A stretch of DNA of 64,000 nt from Clostridiales bacterium UBA1390. GTDB lineage: Bacteria; Bacillota; Clostridia; Lachnospirales; Bianqueaceae. Where the stretch lies: assembly GCA_002305315.1 (NCBI GenBank), contig DBQQ01000006.1, forward strand, positions 124,001-188,000. The letters are read 5' to 3'. The stretch's first letter is position 1. Each line of letters begins with the position of its first letter. Of the stretch, positions 45,023-55,324 are shown piece after piece. The notes below the pieces were generated by a model. The model was not told where the DNA came from, searched no databases, and saw only the letters and a list, made by a program, of their open reading frames with translations. Made by a program: the position numbers and the translations under genes.

Positions 45023-46549
45023 TTATTTTTTACGCGCCAAAATGATGTTGTTGATACCATTTAATAGTGCAATCGCACTAGCTTTGATGGTATCCGTATC
45101 CGTGGAATGGGCGTAATAGAACTCTCCATCATATTCCAGTCGAATGATGACACGGCCTAATGCCTCCTTGCCGCTGGTTACGCTGGTAATTCGATATTCC
45201 AGCAAACGAAAATCCATTTGCACCGCATTCTTAATGGCTGTGTACAGCGCATCAATCGGTCCATCTCCATAGGAATGTTCTTCAATGACATCCGCTCCTC
45301 GGACAAGTTTCACAGTCGCATCCGGAAATTCATCACTGGAAGTGACGCGGAAGCTCTTTAAAACATAGACAATGGATTTTTCCTTCTCCACATAGTGTCC
45401 GCGCTGCAATAAGAAGTACAAATCGTGAAGAAAGACCTGTTTCTTTTTTTGAATGAGAGAGCGAAACTTCTCATAGATCTGATGAAACTCTTCTTCGGAT
45501 GCGCTCTCGTATCCAATTTTGCGCAGCGCATCTTTCAGATGTTCCGGCGTTCCGCTTTCTGCATTCAATTCCAGATCCTGCAGGTGTGCTCCCACCTCCT
45601 CCGGTGATAATGCCGCGTAGACATTTTCTGCATTCTGATGCATACCGGGAGAATGAACAAACGCGTTCTGTCCTACGATGGGTTTGTTGACCTGCACAGT
45701 CAGCCCTGTCACATAACTAACCATTCGTGAAGTCTGATTCAGGCGTTCTGTGACGATCTCTGTATCTGCCTGGAAATAATCCCTATGAAAACGAAGCGCA
45801 ACCGCCACTTCTTCCAGAGCCGCTAATCCGGCCCGTTCCCCTATGGCATTCACTGTGCATTCTACCTTATCGGCTCCGTTTTTCACAGCACTTAAAGTAT
45901 TGGCAACAGCCATTCCCAAGTCGTTATGACAATGGACGCTCAATAATATCGCAGGATTGATCTGATCCAGCTCTTCACGAATCCGATGGATCTTCACGCC
46001 AAACTCTTCCGGAATAGCAGTGCCCACAGTATCAGAAATATTGATGATCGAGGCCCCACCCTCGGCTGCTAGGCGAACCAGCTGCAATAGATATTCGTTC
46101 TCCGCGCGAGAGGCATCTTCTATCGTAAACTGTACTTTCGGCGTTAAGCTCCGGGCATATTCTAAAAGATCTTTGGCCAGGCACAGCACTTCTTTCGGCG
46201 TCTTGTGCAGCCGATTCTCTATCTGCTGGCGAGAGGCACCGATGACTAAATGCAGCATCGGATATCTTGCCTCGCGGATACTCTCATATGCTATTTCCAG
46301 CTCTTCCCGATTGGCCTGTGCATAGGCAGCAATCCATGGAGAATCAGGATCTTTGCCAATAGCCGCGGTAATAGCAGCCGTTTCTTTATATGCCTGTGAA
46401 GAAACTGCCGGATATCCAACCTCCATATAATCCACGCCCAAGTCACGAATGTTCATAGCCATCTCGATTTTATCATCCAAGGTGACGGCGACTCCAGGAA
46501 CTTGCAGGCCATCCCGCAGTGTGGTATCCCATATTCTGACCTTTCTCAT
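45023..46549 (-). CDS. leuA: 2-isopropylmalate synthase
   Basis: LeuA condenses acetyl-CoA with 2-oxoisovalerate, the committed step of leucine synthesis. The TIM barrel starts RIWDTTLRDGLQVPGV with the metal Asp, and metal ligands HCHNDLG and NAIGERAG follow. A C-terminal regulatory LeuA domain (about 360-505) carries leucine feedback inhibition in this family. The usual GERAGN reads GERAGL, a small deviation near the active site. It starts 6 nt after the leuS stop. Confidence 0.93.
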   Translation of the reverse strand: MRKVRIWDTTLRDGLQVPGVAVTLDDKIEMAMNIRDLGVDYMEVGYPAVSSQAYKETAAITAAIGKDPDSPWIAAYAQANREELEIAYESIREARYPMLHLVIGASRQQIENRLHKTPKEVLCLAKDLLEYARSLTPKVQFTIEDASRAENEYLLQLVRLAAEGGASIINISDTVGTAIPEEFGVKIHRIREELDQINPAILLSVHCHNDLGMAVANTLSAVKNGADKVECTVNAIGERAGLAALEEVAVALRFHRDYFQADTEIVTERLNQTSRMVSYVTGLTVQVNKPIVGQNAFVHSPGMHQNAENVYAALSPEEVGAHLQDLELNAESGTPEHLKDALRKIGYESASEEEFHQIYEKFRSLIQKKKQVFLHDLYFLLQRGHYVEKEKSIVYVLKSFRVTSSDEFPDATVKLVRGADVIEEHSYGDGPIDALYTAIKNAVQMDFRLLEYRITSVTSGKEALGRVIIRLEYDGEFYYAHSTDTDTIKASAIALLNGINNIILARKK

Positions 46550-46555
46550 GATTAC

Positions 46556-48964
46556 TCACCCTTTTACGACTACGTTCACGATTCTTCCGGGGACGTAAAT
46601 CTCTTTGATAATCGTTTTACCTTCCACCTGCGCCATCAGACGTTCATCTGCCCGAAATGCGGTCATGGCCGCAGCCTGATCCGCATCCTTAGGAATTACA
46701 AGCGTTCCCTTGGATTTTCCATTGATCTGAACGGCGATTGTAATCATATCCTCGATGGTTTTTGCATCATCCCATGCGGGCCATGGCTGCTGATACAACC
46801 GTCCACTGAAGCCGCAAAGTTCCCACATTTCTTCTGTGATATGCGGAGCATCGGGTCCTAAGAGGAGCAGCAAGATCTTCATCTCGCCTCGCGTGATGCT
46901 GCCCTTCGCATAGAATTCGTTGACAAGAGCCATCATAGCCGCAATTGCCGTGTTAAACTTCAGACTCTCATCATCCAGGCTGACCTTTTTGATCGTCTTA
47001 TGGATCCAGGTTTCCATATCTTTAGAGATTTCCTCTTCGGATGTCATCATATCCTGCAGTTTCCAAACACGCTCTAGGAAGCGGCGACAGCCTTTGACTC
47101 CATTTTCGGACCACGGAACAGCCTTTTCAAAATCACCGATAAACATCTCATACAGGCGCATCGTATCTGCACCATATTGATCCACGACCTCATCCGGATT
47201 GACAACATTGCCTCTGGACTTCGACATCTTTTCTCCGTTAGCGCCCAGAATCATACCATGGGAAGTACGCTTCTGATAGGGTTCTTTCGTAGGAACAACG
47301 CCAATATCATACAAGAACTTATGCCAGAAACGAGAATACAGAAGATGCAGCGTCGTATGCTCCATTCCACCATTATACCAATCCACAGGAGACCAATACT
47401 CCAGATTCTCACGGCTCGCCAGCGCCTGGTCATTATGCGGATCCATATACCGAAGAAAATACCAGGAAGAACCGGCCCACTGCGGCATCGTATCTGTCTC
47501 CCGTTCGGCAGGGCCACCACATTGCGGACATGTGGTCTGTACCCATTCTTTCATACTGGCCAGCGGGGACTCTCCGTTCGGTCCCGGTTCATAGCTCTCC
47601 ACTTCCGGCAGCAGCAAGGGAAGCTCCTCTTCTGGCAGCGGCACATACCCGCACTTGGGGCAGTGTACAATCGGAATCGGTTCTCCCCAATATCTCTGGC
47701 GAGAAAATACCCAGTCCCGAAGTTTGAAGTTCACCTTTTTTTCTCCGATATGATGCTCCTCCAGCCAATCGATCATCGCCTTCTTAGCATCTTCTACTTG
47801 CATTCCATTCAGAAAACCAGAATTCACCAAGGTGCCTTTTTCAATGTCTGTGAAGGCTTCTTTGGTGACATCGCCTCCAGCAACCACTTCAACAATGGGA
47901 AGATGGAATTTCTGCGCGAACTCCCAGTCTCTCGTATCATGGCCCGGTACAGCCATAATAGCGCCCGTACCGTAGCTCATCAGAACATAGTCGGAGATGA
48001 AGACCGGAATCTTGGCACCATTTACAGGATTGATGGCTTCAATCCCTTTCAATTCAACGCCCGTCTTTTCTTTCGCCAATTCAGTTCTTTCAAAATCTGA
48101 CTTGGACATAGCCATCTGTTGATAGGCCTGGACTTCTTCATAGTTCTCAATCTGGTCTTTCCATTCCACCAGATATGGATGTTCTGGAGACATGACCATA
48201 TACGTAACGCCAAACATCGTATCAGGACGTGTGGTATAGATCCGCAGTGACTTCCCGGCGACCTGAAAATCCACTTCTGCACCCTCAGACCGTCCAATCC
48301 AGTTCTTCTGCTGTGTCTTTACGCGCTCGATGTAATCCACATCATCCAGATCGTCGATGAGACGCTGCGCATACTTTGTGATAGCCAGCATCCACTGTGT
48401 CTTCATACGGCGCTCTACCTTACCGCCGCAGCGCTCACAACCTCCACCTACGACTTCTTCGTTGGCCAGACCGACTTTACAGGAAGTACACCAGTTGATG
48501 GCCATCTCCTTTTTATAGGCCAGCCCATGCTTAAAAAGCTGTAAGAAAATCCACTGCGTCCATTTATAATAAGACGGATCCGTGGTATTGATTTCACGAG
48601 TCCAGTCAAAGGAGAGTCCTAGGGATTGCAGCTGCTTCTTAAACCGGGCGATATTTCGCTCGGTTACGATTTTGGGATGAATCTTATTCTTGATCGCATA
48701 GTTCTCGGTAGGCAAGCCAAAGGCATCCCAACCGATCGGAAACAGGACATTATATCCCTGCATCCTTCTTTTACGGGCAACGATATCCAATGCGGTATAC
48801 GGACGAGGATGGCCTACGTGCAATCCCTGTCCGGAAGGATACGGAAACTCGATCAGTGCATAATACTTTGGCTTTTCTTTGTTATCAGACGCATGGAAGG
48901 CTCCTTCTTCCTCCCAAATAGTCTGCCATTTCTTCTCAATGGATTTCGGATCATAAACTTTCAA
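46556..48964 (-). CDS. leuS: Leucyl-tRNA synthetase
   Basis: LeuS charges tRNA-Leu. The HIGH-type motif reads HVGHPRPYT, the KMSKS motif is [12 protein letters not shown], and the CP1 editing domain (about 200-400) with [10 protein letters not shown] is intact; 802 residues is full length. The zinc-like Cys pairs (CTSCKVG, CERCGG) are present. It starts the two-gene leuS-leuA transcript. Confidence 0.97.
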   Translation of the reverse strand: MKVYDPKSIEKKWQTIWEEEGAFHASDNKEKPKYYALIEFPYPSGQGLHVGHPRPYTALDIVARKRRMQGYNVLFPIGWDAFGLPTENYAIKNKIHPKIVTERNIARFKKQLQSLGLSFDWTREINTTDPSYYKWTQWIFLQLFKHGLAYKKEMAINWCTSCKVGLANEEVVGGGCERCGGKVERRMKTQWMLAITKYAQRLIDDLDDVDYIERVKTQQKNWIGRSEGAEVDFQVAGKSLRIYTTRPDTMFGVTYMVMSPEHPYLVEWKDQIENYEEVQAYQQMAMSKSDFERTELAKEKTGVELKGIEAINPVNGAKIPVFISDYVLMSYGTGAIMAVPGHDTRDWEFAQKFHLPIVEVVAGGDVTKEAFTDIEKGTLVNSGFLNGMQVEDAKKAMIDWLEEHHIGEKKVNFKLRDWVFSRQRYWGEPIPIVHCPKCGYVPLPEEELPLLLPEVESYEPGPNGESPLASMKEWVQTTCPQCGGPAERETDTMPQWAGSSWYFLRYMDPHNDQALASRENLEYWSPVDWYNGGMEHTTLHLLYSRFWHKFLYDIGVVPTKEPYQKRTSHGMILGANGEKMSKSRGNVVNPDEVVDQYGADTMRLYEMFIGDFEKAVPWSENGVKGCRRFLERVWKLQDMMTSEEEISKDMETWIHKTIKKVSLDDESLKFNTAIAAMMALVNEFYAKGSITRGEMKILLLLLGPDAPHITEEMWELCGFSGRLYQQPWPAWDDAKTIEDMITIAVQINGKSKGTLVIPKDADQAAAMTAFRADERLMAQVEGKTIIKEIYVPGRIVNVVVKG

Positions 48965-49055
48965 ATCATATACCTCCCAGGATTCTCTCGGTTCTCTTTT
49001 TCAGGGAACAAAGGGATCATAAAATCAAAGCAATCTGCATTGCAGGTTATTTTTT

Positions 49056-49084
49056 ATTGTATCAAAAAAAGAGAAAAAATGCAA
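49056..49084 (-). promoter_or_regulatory. Promoter of leuS-leuA
   Basis: On the minus strand TTGCAT (49079-49084) and TACAAT (49056-49061) are 17 bp apart, with about 85 nt of leader and no T-box signature. Confidence 0.75.
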
Positions 49085-49133
49085 GATACATCATGATATT
49101 TCTGAGCAATCTATTCTGATATTAGATATTGAA

Positions 49134-49170
49134 TAAGCGCGTTGCAGGAATATCTCCTACAACGCGCTTA
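49134..49170. terminator. Stem-loop after the cytidylate kinase-like gene
   Basis: TAAGCGCGTTG pairs with CAACGCGCTTA, extended by AGGA/TCCT. Only a weak T tract follows. Confidence 0.6.
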
Positions 49171-49194
49171 TGATACTTCATCATGATCCAACGA

Positions 49195-49821
49195 TCATCC
49201 CATCTGCCTTCTGGCATAATCGGCTAAGAGTTGAACGATTCCATCTGGAGTAAAATAAGAAGTATCCAGGGAAATATGGAAATTCTTCGCAGCTCCCCAT
49301 TCCTGTGCAGTATAAAAATCATAATATTTTGCACGCTGACGATCCGTCCGCTTAATGACACCATCCACATCCTTCGCAGGAACATGATACAGGCGCATAA
49401 TCCTCTCCCGGCGGTACTCCATACTGGCATGAATGAAAACCTTCAGGAGACCAGGGGTACCATCCAATAAATAATCGGCACAGCGTCCTACAATGACGCA
49501 GGATCCTTCGGCTGCTACTTTGCGGATAACGTCCGCTTGTATCGCAAAAAGAGAATCATTCGTCAACATATCATTATTGTAGAACATATAATTACCAGGA
49601 TATAACGAAGCGCTCCATCCCATGGAAAACATAGTACCACGACTGGTTTTCTCATCTGCCCGTTCAAAAATATGGGATTGAATACCGCTTTCTTCGGAGG
49701 CCCTTGTGATAAGTTCTTTATCATAAAAAGGAATTCCTAAAGTCTGCGCCAGTTTTTTACCCACCTCTCGGCCACCGCTCCCATATTCCCGACCTAATGT
49801 AATAATCATCGTTTTTGCCAT
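49195..49821 (-). CDS. Cytidylate kinase-like family protein
   Basis: This is a P-loop kinase of about 208 residues with TLGREYGSGGREVGKKLA. It is related to CMP kinases, but the lid and base-binding parts (AWGAAKNFHISLDT near the end) differ, and members of this group (cytidylate kinase-like) are of unsettled substrate. The ATG at 49821 has AAGGAGG 8 nt away and is preferred over a TTG two codons upstream. It is a single gene with its own promoter and a leader hairpin (ATTGCT-gtat-AGCAAT). Confidence 0.8.
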   Translation of the reverse strand: MAKTMIITLGREYGSGGREVGKKLAQTLGIPFYDKELITRASEESGIQSHIFERADEKTSRGTMFSMGWSASLYPGNYMFYNNDMLTNDSLFAIQADVIRKVAAEGSCVIVGRCADYLLDGTPGLLKVFIHASMEYRRERIMRLYHVPAKDVDGVIKRTDRQRAKYYDFYTAQEWGAAKNFHISLDTSYFTPDGIVQLLADYARRQMG

Positions 49822-49872
49822 ATTCAATTCCTCCTTTTAGATTGCTATACAGCAATTCGATTTCTTATACTG

Positions 49873-49901
49873 ATTATATCATATGAATTCCATAATGTCC
49901 A
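49873..49901 (-). promoter_or_regulatory. Promoter of the cytidylate kinase-like gene
   Basis: On the minus strand TGGACA (49896-49901) and TATAAT (49873-49878) are 17 bp apart. Confidence 0.75.
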
Positions 49902-49916
49902 GCTTTTTTGTGCATT

Positions 49917-51932
49917 TTATACCAGTTGTTTGATTTTTCCCATACGATATGCCAAAAGCAGCCGTTTTAAATCCTCGCTTTGTCTTTTCAAATCATATCC
50001 GACATCCGTATCCCGTACCAGTTTTCGATTCATGTACCGTTTGATTTCAATTGTCCTTGAATGAATGTCCTTTTCCTCTCGAATCGCTGATGCCGTTGAC
50101 TCGAACGGCTCGTGTGCGGCCAAATTCATTCCATGCGAATTGGAAATCAGTGTATATCCGGCAATCCCGGTCTGATTATGGTAAGCTTTGGACAGTCCAC
50201 CATCAATAATCAGAAGTTTGCCGCCCCCCTTTACAGGGCTTTCTCCTTTTTTCACTTTGACAGGAACATGTCCGTTGATGATATGAGACTCCTCCGGACT
50301 CAACCCGAACTCCACAAGAATCTGATCGCACATAGGTTCTGTCTCTACATATTTATAGTAAGGATTTTTACCTTCATCCATCAGTGCCTTTTCATCCAAA
50401 AAGTAGCGTTCAAAGGTTGTCATCCTCGTTTTCCCAAACAGCGGAGAATATGGACCGCACCAAAGATACCAGAAGATATCCTCTCCTTCCTGCTGCTCCT
50501 TACTGCCTTCTGGAGCAAAATATCCCTTTCGTACGGTTTGTTCTAACTCATCTAAAAGAGCCTTTCCCGTCAAATAATTTCCATGAAGAGTAATACCGGC
50601 AAATCCGCCGTCTTCATGCAATGGAATACAGCCATGATATAAAAGGTTAGCATTCACGATCTTATACATGCTGCCTCGTGAAAATAAAAAGCGAACATGC
50701 TCCTGCAGCTTGGTATTGTTTTTGAATGCACGGATCAGCTGATGCATGGTTTCCTCTTCTTCCGGATGCATTTTCAGGGGATCCTGCGGATCAATGGTCG
50801 GGAAATACGTATCCTTTAATGCATAGTCTTTCCCCTGCATGGAAATCATTCCATTGTGATAATCTATCAGCGAAAGCAAAATGCGATCCTGCCTTCCATA
50901 TTCCGGATGTCTGGCAAGCAGCTGTCCCTCTGCCTTCAACTGAAGAATTGTAATCGCCTTATGAATCTTGCTGATAGAAGCCGGATCATTTGCGATGGCG
51001 CTTCCACCAGAATCGGCAGGCCAAAAGACCGTACAGGGATCTTGTCCATACATTTCTTGTGCAAACATTGCCAAAGGACGCAGAGAAATTCCATATCCAT
51101 CTTCCAAGGTATCCAGATTATTATATCGGCAGCAGATTCGGATGACTCCGGCAATACATGCTGGATTACCGGCGGCGGCGCCCATCCAAAGAATATCATG
51201 ATTTCCCCACTGAATATCCACATCATGATATCGCATCAGTTCATCCAGAATCATATGTGCGCCGGGACCGCGGTCATAAATATCACCAATAATATGGAGT
51301 TTATCAATAGACAACCGCGTGATCAATTCACACAATGCGATGATGAATGCATCGGCACGCTGTATCTCGATGATCGTCTCGATCATTCGATCATAATAAG
51401 CGTTCTGATCCGGCATATGCTGAAATCCGTGAATTAACTCGTCAATGATATATGCAAAATCTTTTGGCAAGGCCTTTCGCACCTTAGAACGAGTATATTT
51501 TGAAGAGACCTGACGACAAACCTCAACGAGACGATACAATGTTACCCGATACCAGTCTTTCAGATCTTTCTGCTCTCTTTTCAGGAGTTCCAGCTTCTGC
51601 TGGGGATAGTAAATCAATGTGGCCAGCGTCTTTCGTTCTGTTTCTCCCAGGGTCGTGCCAAAACTTTCATCCACTTTGGTTTTGATTACACCGGAAGCAT
51701 TTCGCAGCATATGAGAAAACGCCTCATATTCTCCATGTAAATCACTCAAGAAATGTTCTGTACCCTTGGGCAAGTCTAAAATAGCTTGTAAATTGATAAT
51801 TTCTGTAGAAGCCGCCTGAATACTCGGAAAGCTTCTTGATAGAAGTGTCAGATATTTAAGTTCTTCTTCCGTGAATTCCACATCATTACGAATCATATCT
51901 TCGATTCGATAATCTCCGCTTTCCTGCAACAT
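49917..51932 (-). CDS. fbp: Fructose-1,6-bisphosphatase class III
   Basis: Fbp removes the 1-phosphate from fructose-1,6-bisphosphate for gluconeogenesis. This 671-residue enzyme is of the Firmicutes class III type, with a metallophosphoesterase core: FLSDLHGEYEAF, IIGDIYDRGPGAHM and WGNHDILWMGA are the metal motifs. It is unrelated to E. coli class I. The start follows AAAAGGAGGGATCGAT. Confidence 0.96.
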   Translation of the reverse strand: MLQESGDYRIEDMIRNDVEFTEEELKYLTLLSRSFPSIQAASTEIINLQAILDLPKGTEHFLSDLHGEYEAFSHMLRNASGVIKTKVDESFGTTLGETERKTLATLIYYPQQKLELLKREQKDLKDWYRVTLYRLVEVCRQVSSKYTRSKVRKALPKDFAYIIDELIHGFQHMPDQNAYYDRMIETIIEIQRADAFIIALCELITRLSIDKLHIIGDIYDRGPGAHMILDELMRYHDVDIQWGNHDILWMGAAAGNPACIAGVIRICCRYNNLDTLEDGYGISLRPLAMFAQEMYGQDPCTVFWPADSGGSAIANDPASISKIHKAITILQLKAEGQLLARHPEYGRQDRILLSLIDYHNGMISMQGKDYALKDTYFPTIDPQDPLKMHPEEEETMHQLIRAFKNNTKLQEHVRFLFSRGSMYKIVNANLLYHGCIPLHEDGGFAGITLHGNYLTGKALLDELEQTVRKGYFAPEGSKEQQEGEDIFWYLWCGPYSPLFGKTRMTTFERYFLDEKALMDEGKNPYYKYVETEPMCDQILVEFGLSPEESHIINGHVPVKVKKGESPVKGGGKLLIIDGGLSKAYHNQTGIAGYTLISNSHGMNLAAHEPFESTASAIREEKDIHSRTIEIKRYMNRKLVRDTDVGYDLKRQSEDLKRLLLAYRMGKIKQLV

Positions 51933-52031
51933 ATCGATCCCTCCTTTTCGCCACCTGTTTCTACAGTGAAAAATTGACGCCCGTTGGCGGCAATCTCAAG
52001 GCGCAGTTCTAGTGCTGAGTCTACCATATCC

Positions 52032-52061
52032 ATTATATCATCCTCTCAGATTTTTTGTCAA
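52032..52061 (-). promoter_or_regulatory. Promoter of fbp
   Basis: On the minus strand TTGACA (52056-52061) and TATAAT (52032-52037) are 18 bp apart. It faces the small gene pair on the plus strand, whose own promoter is not clear. Confidence 0.75.
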
Positions 52062-52115
52062 ATATTCTTCCTCTGCGCATATATATAATACAAAAGAATA
52101 GATGGAGGTTTTTTT

Positions 52116-52670
52116 ATGCCCTCTTCTTATGACAGGAATACACCATCTGAACCTATACGCATTCTGAGAAGCGCACTCCCCTATCTGGAACACGGGGTAC
52201 AACATCAAGTCAATCTGGCGCTGAAATGTATGGAACTTCAAGATATTTTGCAGAGTCCACTTTCTTCTGATGAGAATCGTTCGTTAATGCGCGGCGGAGA
52301 AGAAGCCGAAGAGAACTCGTCGAGTATATTCGATAGAAGACTGCGAATGCTGCAGAGTATTCGCGGTGCCTGCGATCCTGAACATATCGGATATGTGGAT
52401 ACTGTCATTCAGACTTTCCGTATGCAGTCCATGATTCAACAAGTTCCGCAGCGTCAGACCGATTCCGCTGACACTCCAGTGATTCCTTTCTTACGTAAAT
52501 CGAAAGCAGAAGACAATTCCCCGGTTCCGAATCACGAAACTGCCTTGGAAAATCAACTGAAATCCATGCTGAGCCCACAGCAGCAAGCACTCTTCCAATC
52601 TTTTAGCCAGATCTTGAAACAGCCCGAAAAAATAGAAACCGATCTAAAAAAAGAGGCTGCCCATGGATAA
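52116..52670 (+). CDS. Unknown protein, first gene of a coupled pair
   Basis: This is a 184-residue, hydrophilic protein without membrane segment or recognised motif. The N-terminal part (about 15-50, RILRSALPYLEHGVQHQVNLA) is helical, the middle is acidic, and the C-terminal part (about 140-184) is again helical and Gln/Lys-rich. I recall clostridial proteins with similar N-terminal helices but cannot assign a function. The start follows GGAGG and its stop overlaps the next gene by 8 nt. Confidence 0.7.
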   Translation: MPSSYDRNTPSEPIRILRSALPYLEHGVQHQVNLALKCMELQDILQSPLSSDENRSLMRGGEEAEENSSSIFDRRLRMLQSIRGACDPEHIGYVDTVIQTFRMQSMIQQVPQRQTDSADTPVIPFLRKSKAEDNSPVPNHETALENQLKSMLSPQQQALFQSFSQILKQPEKIETDLKKEAAHG

Positions 52671-52929
52671 CTTCGGAGCATCTCTTCGCAAAAAGGCGGC
52701 CTTTCGCCGTCTCTCTCCTCGTAAGCGCCGGATCATTGAGGAAATGAGTACACTCATGAGTGGAAAAGAACCATTGCAATGTATTCAGATTTTCTTGGCA
52801 TATCAAATGCGCATGGAAAACGAAGGGATTCGATTTACAACGGATGAATCCGCATTGTTAAAAGATTGTTTGCTGGAAATGCTGCCACCACAGGATCGTG
52901 CTCGTATAGAATGGATGATTAGAAGATAG
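52663..52929 (+). CDS. Unknown small basic protein, second gene of a coupled pair
   Basis: This is an 88-residue, Arg/Lys-rich, all-helical protein with the stretch RRIIEEMSTLMSGKEPLQCI and a C-terminal half ending LLEMLPPQDRARIEWMIRR. I recall similar short proteins from Clostridia, always uncharacterised. Overlap of start and preceding stop by 8 nt suggests translational coupling, so the two proteins may act together. Confidence 0.7.
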   Translation: MDNFGASLRKKAAFRRLSPRKRRIIEEMSTLMSGKEPLQCIQIFLAYQMRMENEGIRFTTDESALLKDCLLEMLPPQDRARIEWMIRR

Positions 52930-52942
52930 AAAAACAAAAACT

Positions 52943-52977
52943 GGAAAAGGGTGTTGCCAAGCGCAACACCCTTTTCC
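52943..52977. terminator. Terminator after the small gene pair
   Basis: A perfect 15-bp stem (GGAAAAGGGTGTTGC with its complement) and a 5-nt loop lie between convergent genes and can serve both. Confidence 0.9.
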
Positions 52978-53034
52978 CTATCAAAGGAGTCTCTCATTCA
53001 GTCCCCGAGTCCATATCGGTTTCTCCTAATATGC

Positions 53035-55110
53035 TTATGCGTTCTTACTTGCCGCAATAATCTTTTCCTGTACGTCTCTGGGAACTTCTTCATACCGCAG
53101 GAAAGACATCGTAAAGCTTCCCCTTGCTTGTGTCATAGAACGCAGATCCGTAGCGTACGTAAACATCTCCGCAGCGGGAACTTCTGCCTCGATAATCTGT
53201 TTCTTATTTTGATGTGTCATTCCTAGTACGCGGCCTCGACGCTTATTCAAGTCACCAATTACATCTCCCATGTAGCTTTCATCCACGGTAATCTTTACCG
53301 AATTGATGGGCTCTAGCAAAACAGGTTTTGCCTGTGGAATACCATTCTTGAAAGCAATGGAAGTGGCCAGTTTGAACGCCATTTCAGAAGAATCCACCGG
53401 ATGATAGGAGCCATCCACAAGTGTTGCTTTGACACCCACCATGGGATACCCTGCAAGAACTCCCTCCTGAACACACTCCTGGAGTCCTTTTTCTACAGCC
53501 GGGAAATAATTTTTGGGTACGGATCCACCAAAGATCTTCTCTTCAAAAATCACCGGCGTATCCAAGTCGCCCGAAGGCTCAAAGATGATATGCACATCTC
53601 CGTACTGTCCATGACCACCGGACTGTTTCTTGTGTTTTCCCTGTACCCGAGCCGTCCCCTTGATCGTCTCGCGATAGGCTACCTTGGGGCTGCTGAGTTC
53701 TACATCCAGTTTGAATTTATTTTTCAGCTTATTCACGATGACATCCAGATGCTGATCTCCGATTCCGAGAATCTCCTGCTGTTTAGTGTCCTTATCCAAA
53801 TGGGTCTTCAGTGTGGGATCCTCTTCCATCAGTTTTGCAAGACTAGCTGTAATCTTTTCTTCGTCTCCCTTACTCTTAGGCATAACAGCCATGCATAACA
53901 GAGATTCCGGGAACTGGATCGGAGGATATTGAATCTGAATACCCTTTCCACACAGAGTATCACATGTTGTCGTCACAGAAAGTTTTGTAACAATCCCGAT
54001 ATCACCAGCATGCAGTTCAGATACTTCGATCTGTTCCTTACCCCTAGGAATATATAAATGATTCAAACGTTCCTGGACGCCCTTATTTATGTTCGTAATC
54101 ATATCACCAGCTTTAAGCACACCGGACACTACCTTGAAATATGTGATCTTTCCGAAAAACGGATCCACAACTGTTTTAAATACAAAAGCACTCATCGGGC
54201 CTTCTTCGGAACAGGGAACCTCAATCGTTTCCCCTTTCTCGTTCTGCGCTTCCAACGTAGGATGTACTTTCTTAGCACTGGGGAGATAGCGGCCAATTGA
54301 TGTCATTAAAACACCGATTCCTGTTCCATTTGCTGCTACCCCACACAATACAGGAACGATTTCTCCATTCTCAATACCAGCCTGTAATGCGTCTTGAATT
54401 TCTTCCAGTGTAAAATCTTCGCCTTCTGTTTCAAAATAGCGTTCCATCAGTTCCTCAGAGGATTCCGCTACCGTCTCCAGAATCATTTGACGAACCGGCT
54501 GCACTTCTCCCATGATGGATTCTGGCACTTCACAGGCTTCTACACGATCATTCACGTACTTACGGCCTTCCATTTTTACAACATTAACAAATCCAGCGAA
54601 TTTACCATTTTCCTTAAAAGGAACCTGGAATGGAGCAATGCGCTTTCCAAAGGTCTCCTGCAGCTGATCTAATACTTTCACCAGATCCGCTCCCTCTTCG
54701 TCCATACCATTCACAAAGATAAACCGAGGAGTCTTCCGGTCCTCCAGCATGTCCCATGCGATTTCCGTGCCGACCTGTACCCCGGACTTAGCAGATACGA
54801 CAATGATACCGGCCTCCGCCACATGCAATGCTTCTTTGGCCTCTCCCACGAAATCAAAATATCCGGGAGTATCCAAGACATTGATCTTGTATCCATCCCA
54901 TTCTACGGGAATTACAGACGAGTTAATGGAAAATTTTCGTTTGATTTCTTCCGGGTCATAATCACTGATTGTATTGCCTTCCTGTACTTTTCCACGGCGC
55001 TTTGTCACACCCGAGGCATAAGCCATCGCTTCTGCCACCGTGGTCTTACCGACCCCTCCATGGCCAAGCAGCACGACGCTGCGAATCTCTTCAGAACCAT
55101 AGACCTTCAT
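53035..55110 (-). CDS. EF-G paralogue (FusA2-like translational GTPase)
   Basis: This is a 691-residue EF-G-like GTPase with domains I-V. The P-loop is GHGGVGKT (16-23), G3 is DTPGYFDF (80-87) and G4 is VNGMD (133-137). The canonical EF-G motifs are DTPGHVDF (catalytic His) and NKMD. Here the His is Tyr and the Lys is Gly. The switch I region (TISDYDPEEIKRKFSINSS) is that of the FusA2 group and differs from canonical EF-G. No main fusA gene is in this window, so this is probably a second copy with a specialised role. Mobility or tetracycline resistance is not indicated. Confidence 0.9.
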   Translation of the reverse strand: MKVYGSEEIRSVVLLGHGGVGKTTVAEAMAYASGVTKRRGKVQEGNTISDYDPEEIKRKFSINSSVIPVEWDGYKINVLDTPGYFDFVGEAKEALHVAEAGIIVVSAKSGVQVGTEIAWDMLEDRKTPRFIFVNGMDEEGADLVKVLDQLQETFGKRIAPFQVPFKENGKFAGFVNVVKMEGRKYVNDRVEACEVPESIMGEVQPVRQMILETVAESSEELMERYFETEGEDFTLEEIQDALQAGIENGEIVPVLCGVAANGTGIGVLMTSIGRYLPSAKKVHPTLEAQNEKGETIEVPCSEEGPMSAFVFKTVVDPFFGKITYFKVVSGVLKAGDMITNINKGVQERLNHLYIPRGKEQIEVSELHAGDIGIVTKLSVTTTCDTLCGKGIQIQYPPIQFPESLLCMAVMPKSKGDEEKITASLAKLMEEDPTLKTHLDKDTKQQEILGIGDQHLDVIVNKLKNKFKLDVELSSPKVAYRETIKGTARVQGKHKKQSGGHGQYGDVHIIFEPSGDLDTPVIFEEKIFGGSVPKNYFPAVEKGLQECVQEGVLAGYPMVGVKATLVDGSYHPVDSSEMAFKLATSIAFKNGIPQAKPVLLEPINSVKITVDESYMGDVIGDLNKRRGRVLGMTHQNKKQIIEAEVPAAEMFTYATDLRSMTQARGSFTMSFLRYEEVPRDVQEKIIAASKNA

Positions 55111-55291
55111 AACAATTCCTCCAATTCCTTTGATAGTTCATGCGTATGCATCCGCCAGAATCACGAAAGCAATCCACACACGTATATAAGGATTATTCGA
55201 CTCTCCCAAAAAAAATCCTTTTTTTTCTAGAAAATTATTTCAAATTTCCCGATTTTTTTGTCGTGGTCCAGGAGGTCTATGTATTCAAAAA

Positions 55292-55321
55292 AAGAGTTCC
55301 TTGTCATCACAAGAAACTCTT
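55292..55321 (-). terminator. Terminator of the nuclease-fold gene
   Basis: AAGAGTTTCTTGT pairs with ACAAGGAACTCTT (one mismatch) on the minus strand and is followed by TTTTTT, 3 bp after the stop codon. Confidence 0.92.
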
Positions 55322-55324
55322 GGG

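Noticed and set aside
47177..48100. 307-codon plus-strand frame opposite leuS
   Set aside because: Antisense shadow of leuS with low-likelihood composition.
48965..49048. T-box leader for leuS-leuA
   Set aside because: The leader lacks the GGGTGGTACCGCG-type T-box sequence and a specifier-loop domain; it is only about 85 nt long.
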